A stretch of 5,502 nucleotides of DNA from assembly GCA_029983705.1 (NCBI GenBank), contig JASBYZ010000097.1, forward strand, positions 1 to 5,502. The letters are read 5' to 3'. The notes below the pieces were generated by a model. It saw only the letters and a program-made list of their open reading frames with translations, was not told where the DNA came from and ran no database searches. Every line of letters begins with the position of its first letter. The stretch's first letter is position 1. Source of the stretch: Coriobacteriales bacterium. GTDB taxonomy: Bacteria; Actinomycetota; Coriobacteriia; Coriobacteriales; JAEZZM01. Positions 1 to 5,502 of this stretch are shown here, one piece after another. The position numbers and the translations under genes were made by a program.

Positions 1-281
1 GTGTCTTCGATAGACTCCTTTTTGCCCATTTGAGAAGAACCTGGATCAAGGTAGGTAACGCCCATACCTAAGTCCATTGCGCCAACTTCAAATGCGCAGC
101 GGGTACGAGTTGAGGTCTTTTGGAAGAGCAAAACAATGTTCTTGCCCTCAAGGTAACGATGAGGAGTTCCAGTACGTTTTAACTCTTTAAAGTTCTTTGA
201 GAGTTCGAGAAGGTACTTAATCTCATCAGTTGAAAAATCGAGCAAACGGAGAAAACTTCTTCCACTAAGATTTACTGGCAT
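1..281 (-). CDS. arcB: Ornithine carbamoyltransferase, catabolic (ArcB), N-terminal part
   Basis: Only the first 93 codons are present; the gene runs off the left edge. In the arginine deiminase pathway this cytoplasmic enzyme converts citrulline and phosphate to ornithine and carbamoyl phosphate. The translation starts MPVNLSGRSFLRLLDFS and contains the carbamoyl-phosphate-binding motif STRTR at residues 57-61, followed by FEVGAMDLG and GSSQMGKKESIED (residues 81-93), where Gln84 is the family residue that reaches the neighbouring subunit's active site. The QMGKKES form and the position directly after arcA favour the catabolic ArcB over the biosynthetic ArgF. The ATG at 281-279 is preceded by AAAGGA (294-289) with a 7-base spacer. 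It lies 55 bases downstream of the arcA stop with no convincing terminator between, so co-transcription with arcA is likely. The family is seen directly; the catabolic role is inferred from motif and context. Confidence 0.95.
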   Translation of the reverse strand, partial: MPVNLSGRSFLRLLDFSTDEIKYLLELSKNFKELKRTGTPHRYLEGKNIVLLFQKTSTRTRCAFEVGAMDLGMGVTYLDPGSSQMGKKESIED

Positions 282-288
282 AATACAA

Positions 289-294
289 TCCTTT
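289..294 (-). promoter_or_regulatory. Ribosome binding site of arcB
   Basis: AAAGGA on the minus strand, 7 bases before the ATG at 281-279. It fixes the start of the truncated arcB reading frame, which begins at the residues expected for the family. Confidence 0.75.
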
Positions 295-300
295 CATCGT

Positions 301-316
301 TTTTTATCGATAAAAA
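301..316. repeat. 16-base perfect palindrome between arcA and arcB
   Basis: TTTTTATCGATAAAAA reads the same on both strands and sits in the 55-base arcA-arcB gap, just before the arcB ribosome binding site. As RNA it would form only a weak A/U hairpin with a small loop and no following U-run after a GC stem, so it is not a normal terminator. It could be an mRNA processing or partial-attenuation element, a protein site, or chance in AT-rich DNA. Confidence 0.5.
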
Positions 317-336
317 TTTACACACTTACTTACTAA

Positions 337-1581
337 TTAAATATCTTCTCTGATAAATGGCATGCTCATGCAGCGTGGACCTCCACGGCCACGGCTTACT
401 TCAGCTGAAGGCATTACCAACAGATCCAATCCTTCTTTTTCAAGAAGCTTATTGGTTACATTGTTGCGCTGATACACTACGATTTTGCCTGGCTCGATGC
501 AAAGGGTATTTGAACCATCGTTCCATTGCTCGCGTGCAGCAGCTACAGGATCTCCACCAGCGCACTGGATGAGTTTAACTGAGTCAATTCCAAGTGCGTA
601 TGCAAGAATGCTCTCAAGTGAGCCGTTGTGCTCTTCAATCTTGAGCTCATCCTCTTTAGCACCCTTGGTGATTTCAAGCACTCTAAGGGTCTGCATAATT
701 GCTGGATGGATAGTAAATTTATCATAATCAATTTGAGTAAAAACGGTATCAAGGTGCATAAATGCGCGTCTTGCTGGAATGTCAAAGGCAAAGATTTTCT
801 CAATCTCGCAGCCCTCGCTGTGCCAGAAGATGTTCTTGGCAATTGTATCAATTGCTGCGGCTTGAGTGCGCTGAGAAATACCAATTGCAAGTGCAGTGCG
901 AGATAAGTTTAAGATATCTCCACCCTCAATGTGGTACTGAGCGTCTCTGTGATACCAGCGCTGTACATCCTTGTACTCTGGGTGATATCTAAAAATAAAC
1001 TCTCCGTAGAGGGTCTCACGGTTTCTTGTGTGAGCATACATGTGGTTTACGCACACACCATTTCCAACAGTTGCAAATGGATCGCGTGAGAAATAAAGGT
1101 TTGGTAGTGGGTGTACTGCAAGAGGATCTCTTTCCTCAGTTGAGCCAAGGTAAGACTCAAGTGAGTTTTTAAAAAGAGCTGGAAGCTCGAGTTCTGCTCG
1201 AGTAAAACCTGCCATGGTCTTGCAGACAAATTCGTAGTTGTCTTTAATGGACTCAAGTCTTTCTTTGGCAGCTTGCATAACTCTTTCGCCCTTGATGTTG
1301 GCCTCGCTTAAGAATTGCTTTAAGAATTCTTCACGGGTGCCCGGTACTTTATCAAATACCTCTGCAACAAGTTTCTCAAGATAGACTACCTCTACTCCCT
1401 CATTTCTCATGAGGTCTGCAAATGCATCATGCTCCTGCTGAGCAACTTCTAGAAATGGGATGTCGTCAAAGAGTAGGTTCTCTAACTCATCAGGATGAAG
1501 ATTGAGGATCTCTTCACCTGGCCTGTGGAGACAAACTTTTTTAAGTTTGCCAATCTCACTAGTTACGTGAATAGGATGCAT
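337..1581 (-). CDS. arcA: Arginine deiminase (ArcA)
   Basis: This 414-residue cytoplasmic enzyme hydrolyses L-arginine to L-citrulline and ammonia, the first step of the arginine deiminase pathway that yields ATP and raises pH. The length is normal for the family (about 400-420). Seen in the sequence: the N-terminal FDDIPFLEVAQQEHDAF block (38-54), NLYFSRDPF (161-169) with active-site Asp167, HIEGGD (217-222) with Glu219, FMHLDTVF (274-281) with His276 and Asp278, and the C-terminal RGRGGPRCMSMPF (397-409) with nucleophile Cys404. These match the catalytic Cys/His/Asp/Glu set known from the Pseudomonas enzyme, so it should be active. The ATG at 1581-1579 has AAGGGAG (1594-1588) 6 bases upstream, and the protein begins at the usual place. 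It is the first gene of an operon with arcB 55 bases downstream. No truncation or frameshift is visible. Confidence 0.98.
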   Translation of the reverse strand: MHPIHVTSEIGKLKKVCLHRPGEEILNLHPDELENLLFDDIPFLEVAQQEHDAFADLMRNEGVEVVYLEKLVAEVFDKVPGTREEFLKQFLSEANIKGERVMQAAKERLESIKDNYEFVCKTMAGFTRAELELPALFKNSLESYLGSTEERDPLAVHPLPNLYFSRDPFATVGNGVCVNHMYAHTRNRETLYGEFIFRYHPEYKDVQRWYHRDAQYHIEGGDILNLSRTALAIGISQRTQAAAIDTIAKNIFWHSEGCEIEKIFAFDIPARRAFMHLDTVFTQIDYDKFTIHPAIMQTLRVLEITKGAKEDELKIEEHNGSLESILAYALGIDSVKLIQCAGGDPVAAAREQWNDGSNTLCIEPGKIVVYQRNNVTNKLLEKEGLDLLVMPSAEVSRGRGGPRCMSMPFIREDI

Positions 1582-1587
1582 AAAAAT

Positions 1588-1594
1588 CTCCCTT
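1588..1594 (-). promoter_or_regulatory. Ribosome binding site of arcA
   Basis: AAGGGAG on the minus strand lies 6 bases before the arcA ATG, in an otherwise A/T-only leader. It is a strong Shine-Dalgarno match and decides the start. Confidence 0.8.
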
Positions 1595-1625
1595 AAAAAA
1601 GATTTAAAAAAGACTAACTAAATAC

Positions 1626-1654
1626 ATTATTACCATCAAATTCATAAATAGCAA
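1626..1654 (-). promoter_or_regulatory. Candidate proximal arcA promoter
   Basis: On the minus strand, TTGCTA (1654-1649, 4 of 6 to the -35 consensus) and AATAAT (1631-1626, 5 of 6 to the -10 consensus) are 17 bases apart. This would give a leader of about 40 bases before the arcA start. The -35 box overlaps a perfect 10-base palindrome (1651-1660), which would suit a regulator. The region is very AT-rich, so such matches arise easily; the call is from pattern only. Confidence 0.45.
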
Positions 1655-1660
1655 GCTTGC
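1651..1660. repeat. 10-base palindrome overlapping the arcA -35 box
   Basis: GCAAGCTTGC is a perfect palindrome and one of the few GC-containing spots in the arcA upstream region. Its overlap with the candidate -35 element makes it a possible operator, but no known regulator motif (cre or a full ARG box) is recognised. Confidence 0.4.
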
Positions 1661-1877
1661 CAAATTAAGTACTTTACCTTGTAATCTCATTATTTTGTAT
1701 ATTTTTTGTTCGTTATCCGTCATTGAGAAAGCACCTGCAGTTGAAGCTTTTTAATTATAATTTTATATTGGATAATAATTTTTTAATAACTTCCTAAATT
1801 TTCATTGTTATTAAGCTTTTACGTGCAATTTTTTACCTAATTTTGACCAATATGACAGTACATTATTATTGTATTTT

Positions 1878-1904
1878 ATTGTATAAGTTGAGAATTCTAG
1901 TCAA
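1878..1904 (-). promoter_or_regulatory. Possible distal arcA promoter
   Basis: On the minus strand, TTGACT (1904-1899, 5 of 6 to -35) is followed after 15 bases by TACAAT (1883-1878, 5 of 6 to -10). The hexamers are good but the spacer is short, which usually means a weak or activator-dependent promoter. It lies just past the groEL terminator and would produce a leader near 290 bases before arcA. Confidence 0.25.
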
Positions 1905-1949
1905 TCTTTGAGTCAAAATAGAGCTTAGCTACAAGAGTATTTAGGCAGT

Positions 1950-1980
1950 AAAAAGGCGCCCCCACACACCTGGGAGCGCC
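1950..1980 (-). terminator. Rho-independent terminator of groEL
   Basis: Read on the minus strand, GGCGCTCCC (1980-1972) pairs with GGGGGCGCC (1963-1955) over 9 base pairs, including one U-G wobble, around an 8-base loop, and is followed at once by TTTTT (1954-1950). It starts 46 bases after the groEL stop. On the plus strand the wobble becomes an A/C mismatch and no T-run follows, so it acts in the groEL direction only and separates groEL from arcA. Confidence 0.92.
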
Positions 1981-2026
1981 CTAAAGATTTGTTGCATAAA
2001 GAGTGGAATCTATAAGCAAGACATGC

Positions 2027-3703
2027 TTACATCATCATGCCACCCATGTTCATACCGCCGCCGTTTCGAGCATTCATAGCTTGAACAAGCTCGGTCATGT
2101 CTTGGCCTTCTTTAGGAATCTCGTTAATGGATGCCTCAGTTACAATAATCAAGCAAGCTACAGAGACTGCTGATTGCAGTGCTGTACGAGTTACCTTAAC
2201 TGGATCAATTACTTGCATATCAATCATGTTACCAGTTTCTTCTGTAGCAAAGTTAATGCCCTCGCCCTTAGGCATAGCCTTAATCTTTTCTACAACCATA
2301 CCTGGTTCAAATCCAGCATTTTCAGCAATAGCTCTTACTGGAGCCTCAAGCGCGCGCCTTAAGATGTCTACACCTACCTGCTCGCCCTTGTTGCGGCATT
2401 CAACACTATCAAGTACTGGAATTGCGTCAAGTAAGGCTACTCCTCCACCCGGAACAATTCCTTCTTCGGTTGCTGCAAGGGTTGCCTGAAGTGCGTCTTC
2501 AATTCTTGAGCGCTTCTCCTTCATTTCACTTTCAGTTGCAGCGCCTACGCGCATGATGGCAACTCCGCCGGTAAGTTTACCAAGTCTCTCATGCATCTTT
2601 TTGCGCTCATAGTCAGAGCTGGTACGAGGAATTTCTGCTCTAATCTCTTCGCATCTCTTCTCGATAGCTGCACTATCTCCAGATCCGCCAACGATAATAG
2701 TGGTATCTTTGGTAACCTTTACAGACTTTGCCTTACCAAGTTTATCTATAGTAGCGTTTTCAACACTTAAACCTAAATCTTTTGCATAGAAGGTACCACC
2801 CGTTACAACAGCAATATCCTCTAAGATTCTCTTTCTTCTTTCACCAAAACCCGGTGCCTTAACTGCTGCAAACTGGAAGGCTCCACGTACCTTGTTTAAG
2901 AGCATGGTAGCAAGCGCATCGCCCTCAACATCTTCTGCAACAATAAAGAGGGGTTTATTTACCTTGGTAACTTCTTCTAAGATTGGAAGGATTTCTTGGA
3001 TGGTAGTAACTTTTTGATCGGTGATAAGGATGTATGGATCTTCCAAAACAGCCTCCATACGCTCGCGGTCAGTTACCATGTATGGTGATATATAGCCGCG
3101 CTCGTACTGCATACCTTCAACGATTTCGATATCAATGCCAAAGGTTTGAGACTCTTCAATCGTGATAACTCCTACTGAGCCAACTTTTTCCATTGCCTCA
3201 GCAATTCTCTCTCCTACACCGTCGCCAGTTTCATCATCTCGAGCAGAAATAGCACCAACTGAAGCAATTTGTTCATTGCTCTCAAGCTTGGTTGCGTTTT
3301 CGGTAATCTCTTTTACAACAGCCTTAGCACCCGTTACAATACCGCGTCTAATTGCAATTGGATTTTCTCCTGCGGTAATGTTTTTTAAGCCTTCGCGAAC
3401 AATCTCGTTTGCCAAAATAGTTGCTGTTGTTGTACCGTCACCAGCAATGCTATTGGTTTTAATAGCTGCTTCTTTAATAAGCTGAGCGCCCATGTTTTCA
3501 ACAGGGTTTTCTAAGAAGACATCACGAGCAACAGTAACTCCATCGTTAGTTACTAAAGGTGCACGCGTACCATTTTTACCGCGCTCAAGGGCTACGTATC
3601 TACCACGAGGACCAAGGGTTACCTTTACTGCATCAGCAAGTTTTCCTACGCCAACCGCCATTGCGTCACGCGCCTGAGAGTGAAAATTAATATCTTTTGA
3701 CAT
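2027..3703 (-). CDS. groEL: Chaperonin GroEL (Hsp60, Cpn60)
   Basis: This 558-residue subunit of the 14-mer ATP-driven folding chamber works in the cytoplasm with the lid GroES. Diagnostic motifs are present: TLGPRGR (29-35), AGDGTTTAT (87-95) with ATP-site Asp89, GERRKRILEDIA in the apical region (287-298), MKEKRSRIEDALQAT (394-408) with catalytic Asp403, PGGGVALL (418-425) and VIDPVKVTR (498-506) with nucleotide-contacting Asp500. Apical hydrophobic residues that bind clients and GroES in E. coli are kept (Tyr204, Tyr208, Leu239, Leu242, Leu264). It is 10 residues longer than E. coli GroEL: three extra in the equatorial stem-loop (42-47), three extra near 160-162, and a longer tail ending NGGGMNMGGMMM rather than regular GGM repeats. 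The ATG at 3703-3701 is preceded by AAAGGTAGGG (3717-3708). No groES lies directly upstream; a terminator follows, so it is apparently transcribed alone. Confidence 0.98.
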   Translation of the reverse strand: MSKDINFHSQARDAMAVGVGKLADAVKVTLGPRGRYVALERGKNGTRAPLVTNDGVTVARDVFLENPVENMGAQLIKEAAIKTNSIAGDGTTTATILANEIVREGLKNITAGENPIAIRRGIVTGAKAVVKEITENATKLESNEQIASVGAISARDDETGDGVGERIAEAMEKVGSVGVITIEESQTFGIDIEIVEGMQYERGYISPYMVTDRERMEAVLEDPYILITDQKVTTIQEILPILEEVTKVNKPLFIVAEDVEGDALATMLLNKVRGAFQFAAVKAPGFGERRKRILEDIAVVTGGTFYAKDLGLSVENATIDKLGKAKSVKVTKDTTIIVGGSGDSAAIEKRCEEIRAEIPRTSSDYERKKMHERLGKLTGGVAIMRVGAATESEMKEKRSRIEDALQATLAATEEGIVPGGGVALLDAIPVLDSVECRNKGEQVGVDILRRALEAPVRAIAENAGFEPGMVVEKIKAMPKGEGINFATEETGNMIDMQVIDPVKVTRTALQSAVSVACLIIVTEASINEIPKEGQDMTELVQAMNARNGGGMNMGGMMM

Positions 3704-3722
3704 ATTTCCCTACCTTTACTCG

Positions 3723-3735
3723 AGAAGAGCCTTCT
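3723..3735. repeat. Short inverted repeat in the groEL leader
   Basis: AGAAG and CTTCT flank a 3-base centre (AGC) between the likely groEL transcription start and its ribosome binding site. It could be a small hairpin in the leader RNA or a protein site; it is short enough to be chance. Confidence 0.3.
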
Positions 3736-3745
3736 GATGATTACT

Positions 3746-3778
3746 CTTATAAATTAACACGCATCATTTAAAGTTCAA
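3746..3778 (-). promoter_or_regulatory. Candidate groEL promoter region
   Basis: On the minus strand a good -10-like TATAAG (3751-3746) lies about 43 bases before the groEL start. The nearest -35-like hexamer TTGAAC (3778-3773) is 21 bases away, too far for a standard promoter; paired with TAATTT (3756-3751) the spacing is 16 but the -10 is poor. No CIRCE repeat (TTAGCACTC with GAGTGCTAA) and no full HspR inverted repeat is present. Exact positions are uncertain. Confidence 0.35.
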
Positions 3779-3794
3779 AGCGATTGTTTATAAT
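3767..3794 (+). promoter_or_regulatory. Promoter of the LRR-protein gene
   Basis: TTTAAA (3767-3772) and a perfect TATAAT (3789-3794) are 16 bases apart, placing transcription start near 3801, about 44 bases before the start codon. The -10 is a full consensus match. The -35 overlaps the region used by the divergent groEL promoter, so the two could compete or share control. Confidence 0.6.
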
Positions 3795-3830
3795 ATTGTT
3801 AGAAATTTTGGACAGGACAGACTAAAAATT

Positions 3831-3835
3831 AAGGA
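3831..3835 (+). promoter_or_regulatory. Ribosome binding site of the LRR-protein gene
   Basis: AAGGA lies 9 bases before the ATG at 3845. A TGA in the same frame at 3836-3838 closes the frame immediately upstream, and the next in-frame ATG is codon 127, so this site and start are well fixed. Confidence 0.75.
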
Positions 3836-3844
3836 TGAAAAGCC

Positions 3845-5502
3845 ATGCGTACTCGTCTAGAAGATCTAGTATTTAGCGACGTAAATACCCCAATTTCAAA
3901 ACTTATTTCTGCTGCAGAGGCGCAAGAATTTAGGCTTTTATCCAAAGAATTAATTATTAATAATAATTCTTCTCAATCTGACGGTACAATTTGGTCACCT
4001 CAACTTGACTCATACAAGGAGTGGATTTCTCACCACGATAAAATTCAGGAGCTAGGTTTTAGGCAAGCAGCAAAAGAAAATCAGGAAAACACCAGTACAA
4101 AGCCTTATGATTTGCTCAGTTCTGGAAGTTTGCACTTTGGAAGCGCTGAGGGCTATCGACAAAAAATTATTGAAGAAGCACTTAGACCAAAGAAAAATGA
4201 GGAAAAGCTCGTTCAAAAAAATATGCATAATTTTGAAGACTTGCAAGCTGGCTTAATTTTTAAAGAAGAGGCCGATTGCTTTGTCTTAAGCGAACTCAAC
4301 TTGCATGCACTTGCACGCTACCTTGGCACAAATAAAGATATTGTAATTATGCTCCCTGACTTTATTGACGATAAACCTCTTAGAGAAATTTCTGCAAATG
4401 CGTGCATTAGAAGAAACTCCCAAGGTGTACAAGTAAAGCTTTTGTACCTTGGAGATGAGCTTAAAAAAGTTGCTCAGGGTGCACTGAGCTCAATCCAGTG
4501 CGAGCACATTCATATTGGTAAGAAACTTATTGACTTTAAAGCGCAAGCGTTTTCTCGCTCAAACTATGCTGATAAAAAGCAAGCGCTTGAGATTTCTGTA
4601 AACGATGCTAATCCAAACTATATGTTGGTGGATAACTACCTGCTTACTCAGGATGAGACAGAGCTTATCTATGCCGCTGAGCCCTATCCTTCACGCCTTG
4701 AGCTCCCATCAAGCATACGCATTATTCATCCTCACAGCTTTATTGAAGACGCGATCCTTCCTGAGCTTGTGGTGTGCCCACCTCTGCTTGAGGCACAAAA
4801 ATCAAAGGCACTAGAGAGTGCGCTTTGGGTCTGTGCGAAAGACTTAGCAATGTATGAGACGCTTAGAATGCGTGGGGTGCGCCTTGCAAGTCATGAGGTT
4901 ATAAAAGAAAAGGGCTGCTACTATGATGTAGACAATGACTTTGCGGCCTTAGTCTTAGGTCCGCGCCCTCCCTTATCGGCATCAAAAAAATTTGCACGTA
5001 CACAGGCAAACAAGCTACAAAATCAAAGCTTTAAGCCAAATGCAGCTCAGGCTGATCAAACTCTTTCACTGCCAAGCAGCATTAACGCTAAGCCACTTAA
5101 GTGTATTAAGACTGGTGCGCTCTTAAGCGCCCCAAAGACCCTTATAATTCCTGACAGTGTTGAGATTATCGAGGACCAAAACCTCGCTAAAGGTCTTGAG
5201 CGTCTTATTCTTTCAAGAAATCTAAAGAGCATTGGCGAGAAGTGCTTTTGCTCACGAAGCATTAGTAATCTTATTGACATCCCAGCCTCAGTGCACAGTA
5301 TTGGCGAAGCCTCCTTTGAGTTTTGCAAAATCAGGTTTGAGCAGGTACATACCATCGTGCATATCTCTCAAGACCAGATGAAGAGCTGCTTTATTGAGGC
5401 CAAGGAAGGTGAGCTTCCCTTTAACTTTAGGGCCTATGATGAGATCTTAATCTCTAATACCTACCTGCCTGATAAATTAGGAGCCCTCCTCTCTCGCCTT
5501 GC
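3845..5502 (+). CDS. Leucine-rich-repeat (LRR_5 / BspA-type) protein, N-terminal part
   Basis: The frame is open for 552 codons and runs off the right edge. I cannot give a function. Three stretches look like LRR_5 (BspA-like) repeats: about 165-233 (DIVIMLPDFIDDKPLREIS...LLYLGDELKKVAQGAL), about 258-305 (YMLVDNYLLTQDETELIYA then LELPSSIRIIHPHSF), and about 418-495 (LIIPDSVEIIED, LERLILSRNLKSIGEKCF, LIDIPASVHSIGEASFEFC). The last is the clearest, with the family's alternating 'iP.sV..Ig..aF' pattern. Residues 1-160 are charged, polar and unrecognised, and 375-410 is a probable linker rich in Ser, Asn and Gln. There is no signal peptide, membrane segment or wall anchor in the visible part, and 11 cysteines occur, so a cytoplasmic place is inferred. 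Such folds generally bind proteins. It is transcribed divergently from groEL across a 141-base gap. Start chosen from AAGGA at 3831 and the in-frame stop at 3836-3838. Confidence 0.85.
   Translation, partial: MRTRLEDLVFSDVNTPISKLISAAEAQEFRLLSKELIINNNSSQSDGTIWSPQLDSYKEWISHHDKIQELGFRQAAKENQENTSTKPYDLLSSGSLHFGSAEGYRQKIIEEALRPKKNEEKLVQKNMHNFEDLQAGLIFKEEADCFVLSELNLHALARYLGTNKDIVIMLPDFIDDKPLREISANACIRRNSQGVQVKLLYLGDELKKVAQGALSSIQCEHIHIGKKLIDFKAQAFSRSNYADKKQALEISVNDANPNYMLVDNYLLTQDETELIYAAEPYPSRLELPSSIRIIHPHSFIEDAILPELVVCPPLLEAQKSKALESALWVCAKDLAMYETLRMRGVRLASHEVIKEKGCYYDVDNDFAALVLGPRPPLSASKKFARTQANKLQNQSFKPNAAQADQTLSLPSSINAKPLKCIKTGALLSAPKTLIIPDSVEIIEDQNLAKGLERLILSRNLKSIGEKCFCSRSISNLIDIPASVHSIGEASFEFCKIRFEQVHTIVHISQDQMKSCFIEAKEGELPFNFRAYDEILISNTYLPDKLGALLSRL
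3945..3971. repeat. 8-base inverted repeat inside the LRR-protein gene
   Basis: AAGAATTA (3945-3952) and TAATTCTT (3964-3971) are perfect inverted copies around 11 A/T bases. They fall in the coding sequence for the Lys-Glu-Leu-Ile-Ile-Asn-Asn-Asn stretch early in the gene. Most likely low-complexity coding DNA; a weak early hairpin in the mRNA is possible. Confidence 0.35.

Larger units (their letters stand above)
1582..2026. other. AT-rich intergenic region between groEL and arcA
   Basis: This 445-base gap holds no credible gene. Its right end carries the groEL terminator (1950-1980) and its left end the arcA ribosome binding site and proximal promoter. Between them are an 8-base inverted repeat (TTAATAAC at 1783-1790 with GTTATTAA at 1807-1814), a 10-base palindrome AATTATAATT (1753-1762), two copies of TTATTGTAT ten bases apart (1866-1874 and 1876-1884), and on the minus strand two TTGACT hexamers twelve bases apart (1916-1911 and 1904-1899). 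The second TTGACT is 15 bases from TACAAT (1883-1878), a possible distal arcA promoter. The gap is longer than arcA alone would need, and the elements are suggestive of regulation but unproven. Confidence 0.6.

Noticed and set aside
543..890. A 115-codon open frame on the minus strand
   Set aside because: It lies wholly inside arcA in another frame and has no recognisable domain; arcA has all its catalytic residues.
1640..1657. Possible ARG box (ArgR site) near the arcA promoter
   Set aside because: Only one half-site resembling TATGAAT is present on the minus strand; the second half does not match.
1852..1911. A tiny plus-strand frame starting ATGACAGTACAT in the intergenic region
   Set aside because: Only 19 codons, no ribosome binding site and AT-rich random-looking translation.
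2097..2489. A 130-codon open frame on the plus strand
   Set aside because: It is antisense to groEL, serine-rich low-complexity in translation, and mirrors the codon pattern of the real gene.
3162..3485. A 107-codon open frame on the plus strand with hydrophobic stretches
   Set aside because: It is antisense to groEL; the apparent hydrophobic character is what the opposite strand of this coding sequence would give.
3719..3724. CTCGAG in the groEL leader as part of an HspR (HAIR) operator
   Set aside because: Only one half resembles CTTGAGT; the inverted partner at 7-base spacing is missing.
5056..5355. A 99-codon open frame on the minus strand
   Set aside because: It overlaps the best LRR_5 repeat block of the plus-strand gene and resembles no known family.

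Overview
The window is ordinary low-GC bacterial chromosome, dense with genes and with no mobile element, CRISPR array or RNA gene that I can see. From left to right it holds: the first 93 codons of a catabolic ornithine carbamoyltransferase (arcB, minus strand, cut by the left edge); a complete arginine deiminase (arcA, minus); a 445-base AT-rich gap carrying the arcA promoter region and the groEL terminator; a complete GroEL chaperonin (minus); a 141-base divergent promoter region; and the first 552 codons of a leucine-rich-repeat (BspA / LRR_5 type) protein on the plus strand, cut by the right edge.

arcA and arcB are the first two genes of an arginine deiminase operon. ArcA splits arginine to citrulline and ammonia, and ArcB phosphorolyses citrulline to ornithine and carbamoyl phosphate. 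A carbamate kinase, expected beyond the left edge, would then make ATP. This fits a fermentative, often host-associated organism that uses arginine for energy and acid resistance. GroEL stands alone: no groES lies directly upstream and no CIRCE operator is visible, unlike the usual Firmicutes groESL operon. A lone groEL, an arc operon, the AT-rich composition and an LRR_5 protein together suggest a low-GC member of the Coriobacteriia (Atopobium / Fannyhessea / Lancefieldella type). This is an inference from gene content and style, not an identification; a Firmicute remains possible.

The best candidates for something less described are the LRR protein and details of GroEL. The LRR protein has no signal peptide, and an in-frame stop just before its start codon rules out a hidden one. 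It has 11 cysteines and shares its promoter region with groEL, so it looks cytoplasmic, whereas LRR_5 proteins are mostly known as surface proteins. The GroEL carries two short insertions and an atypical C-terminal tail compared with E. coli GroEL. I found no convincing new multi-gene system in the window.
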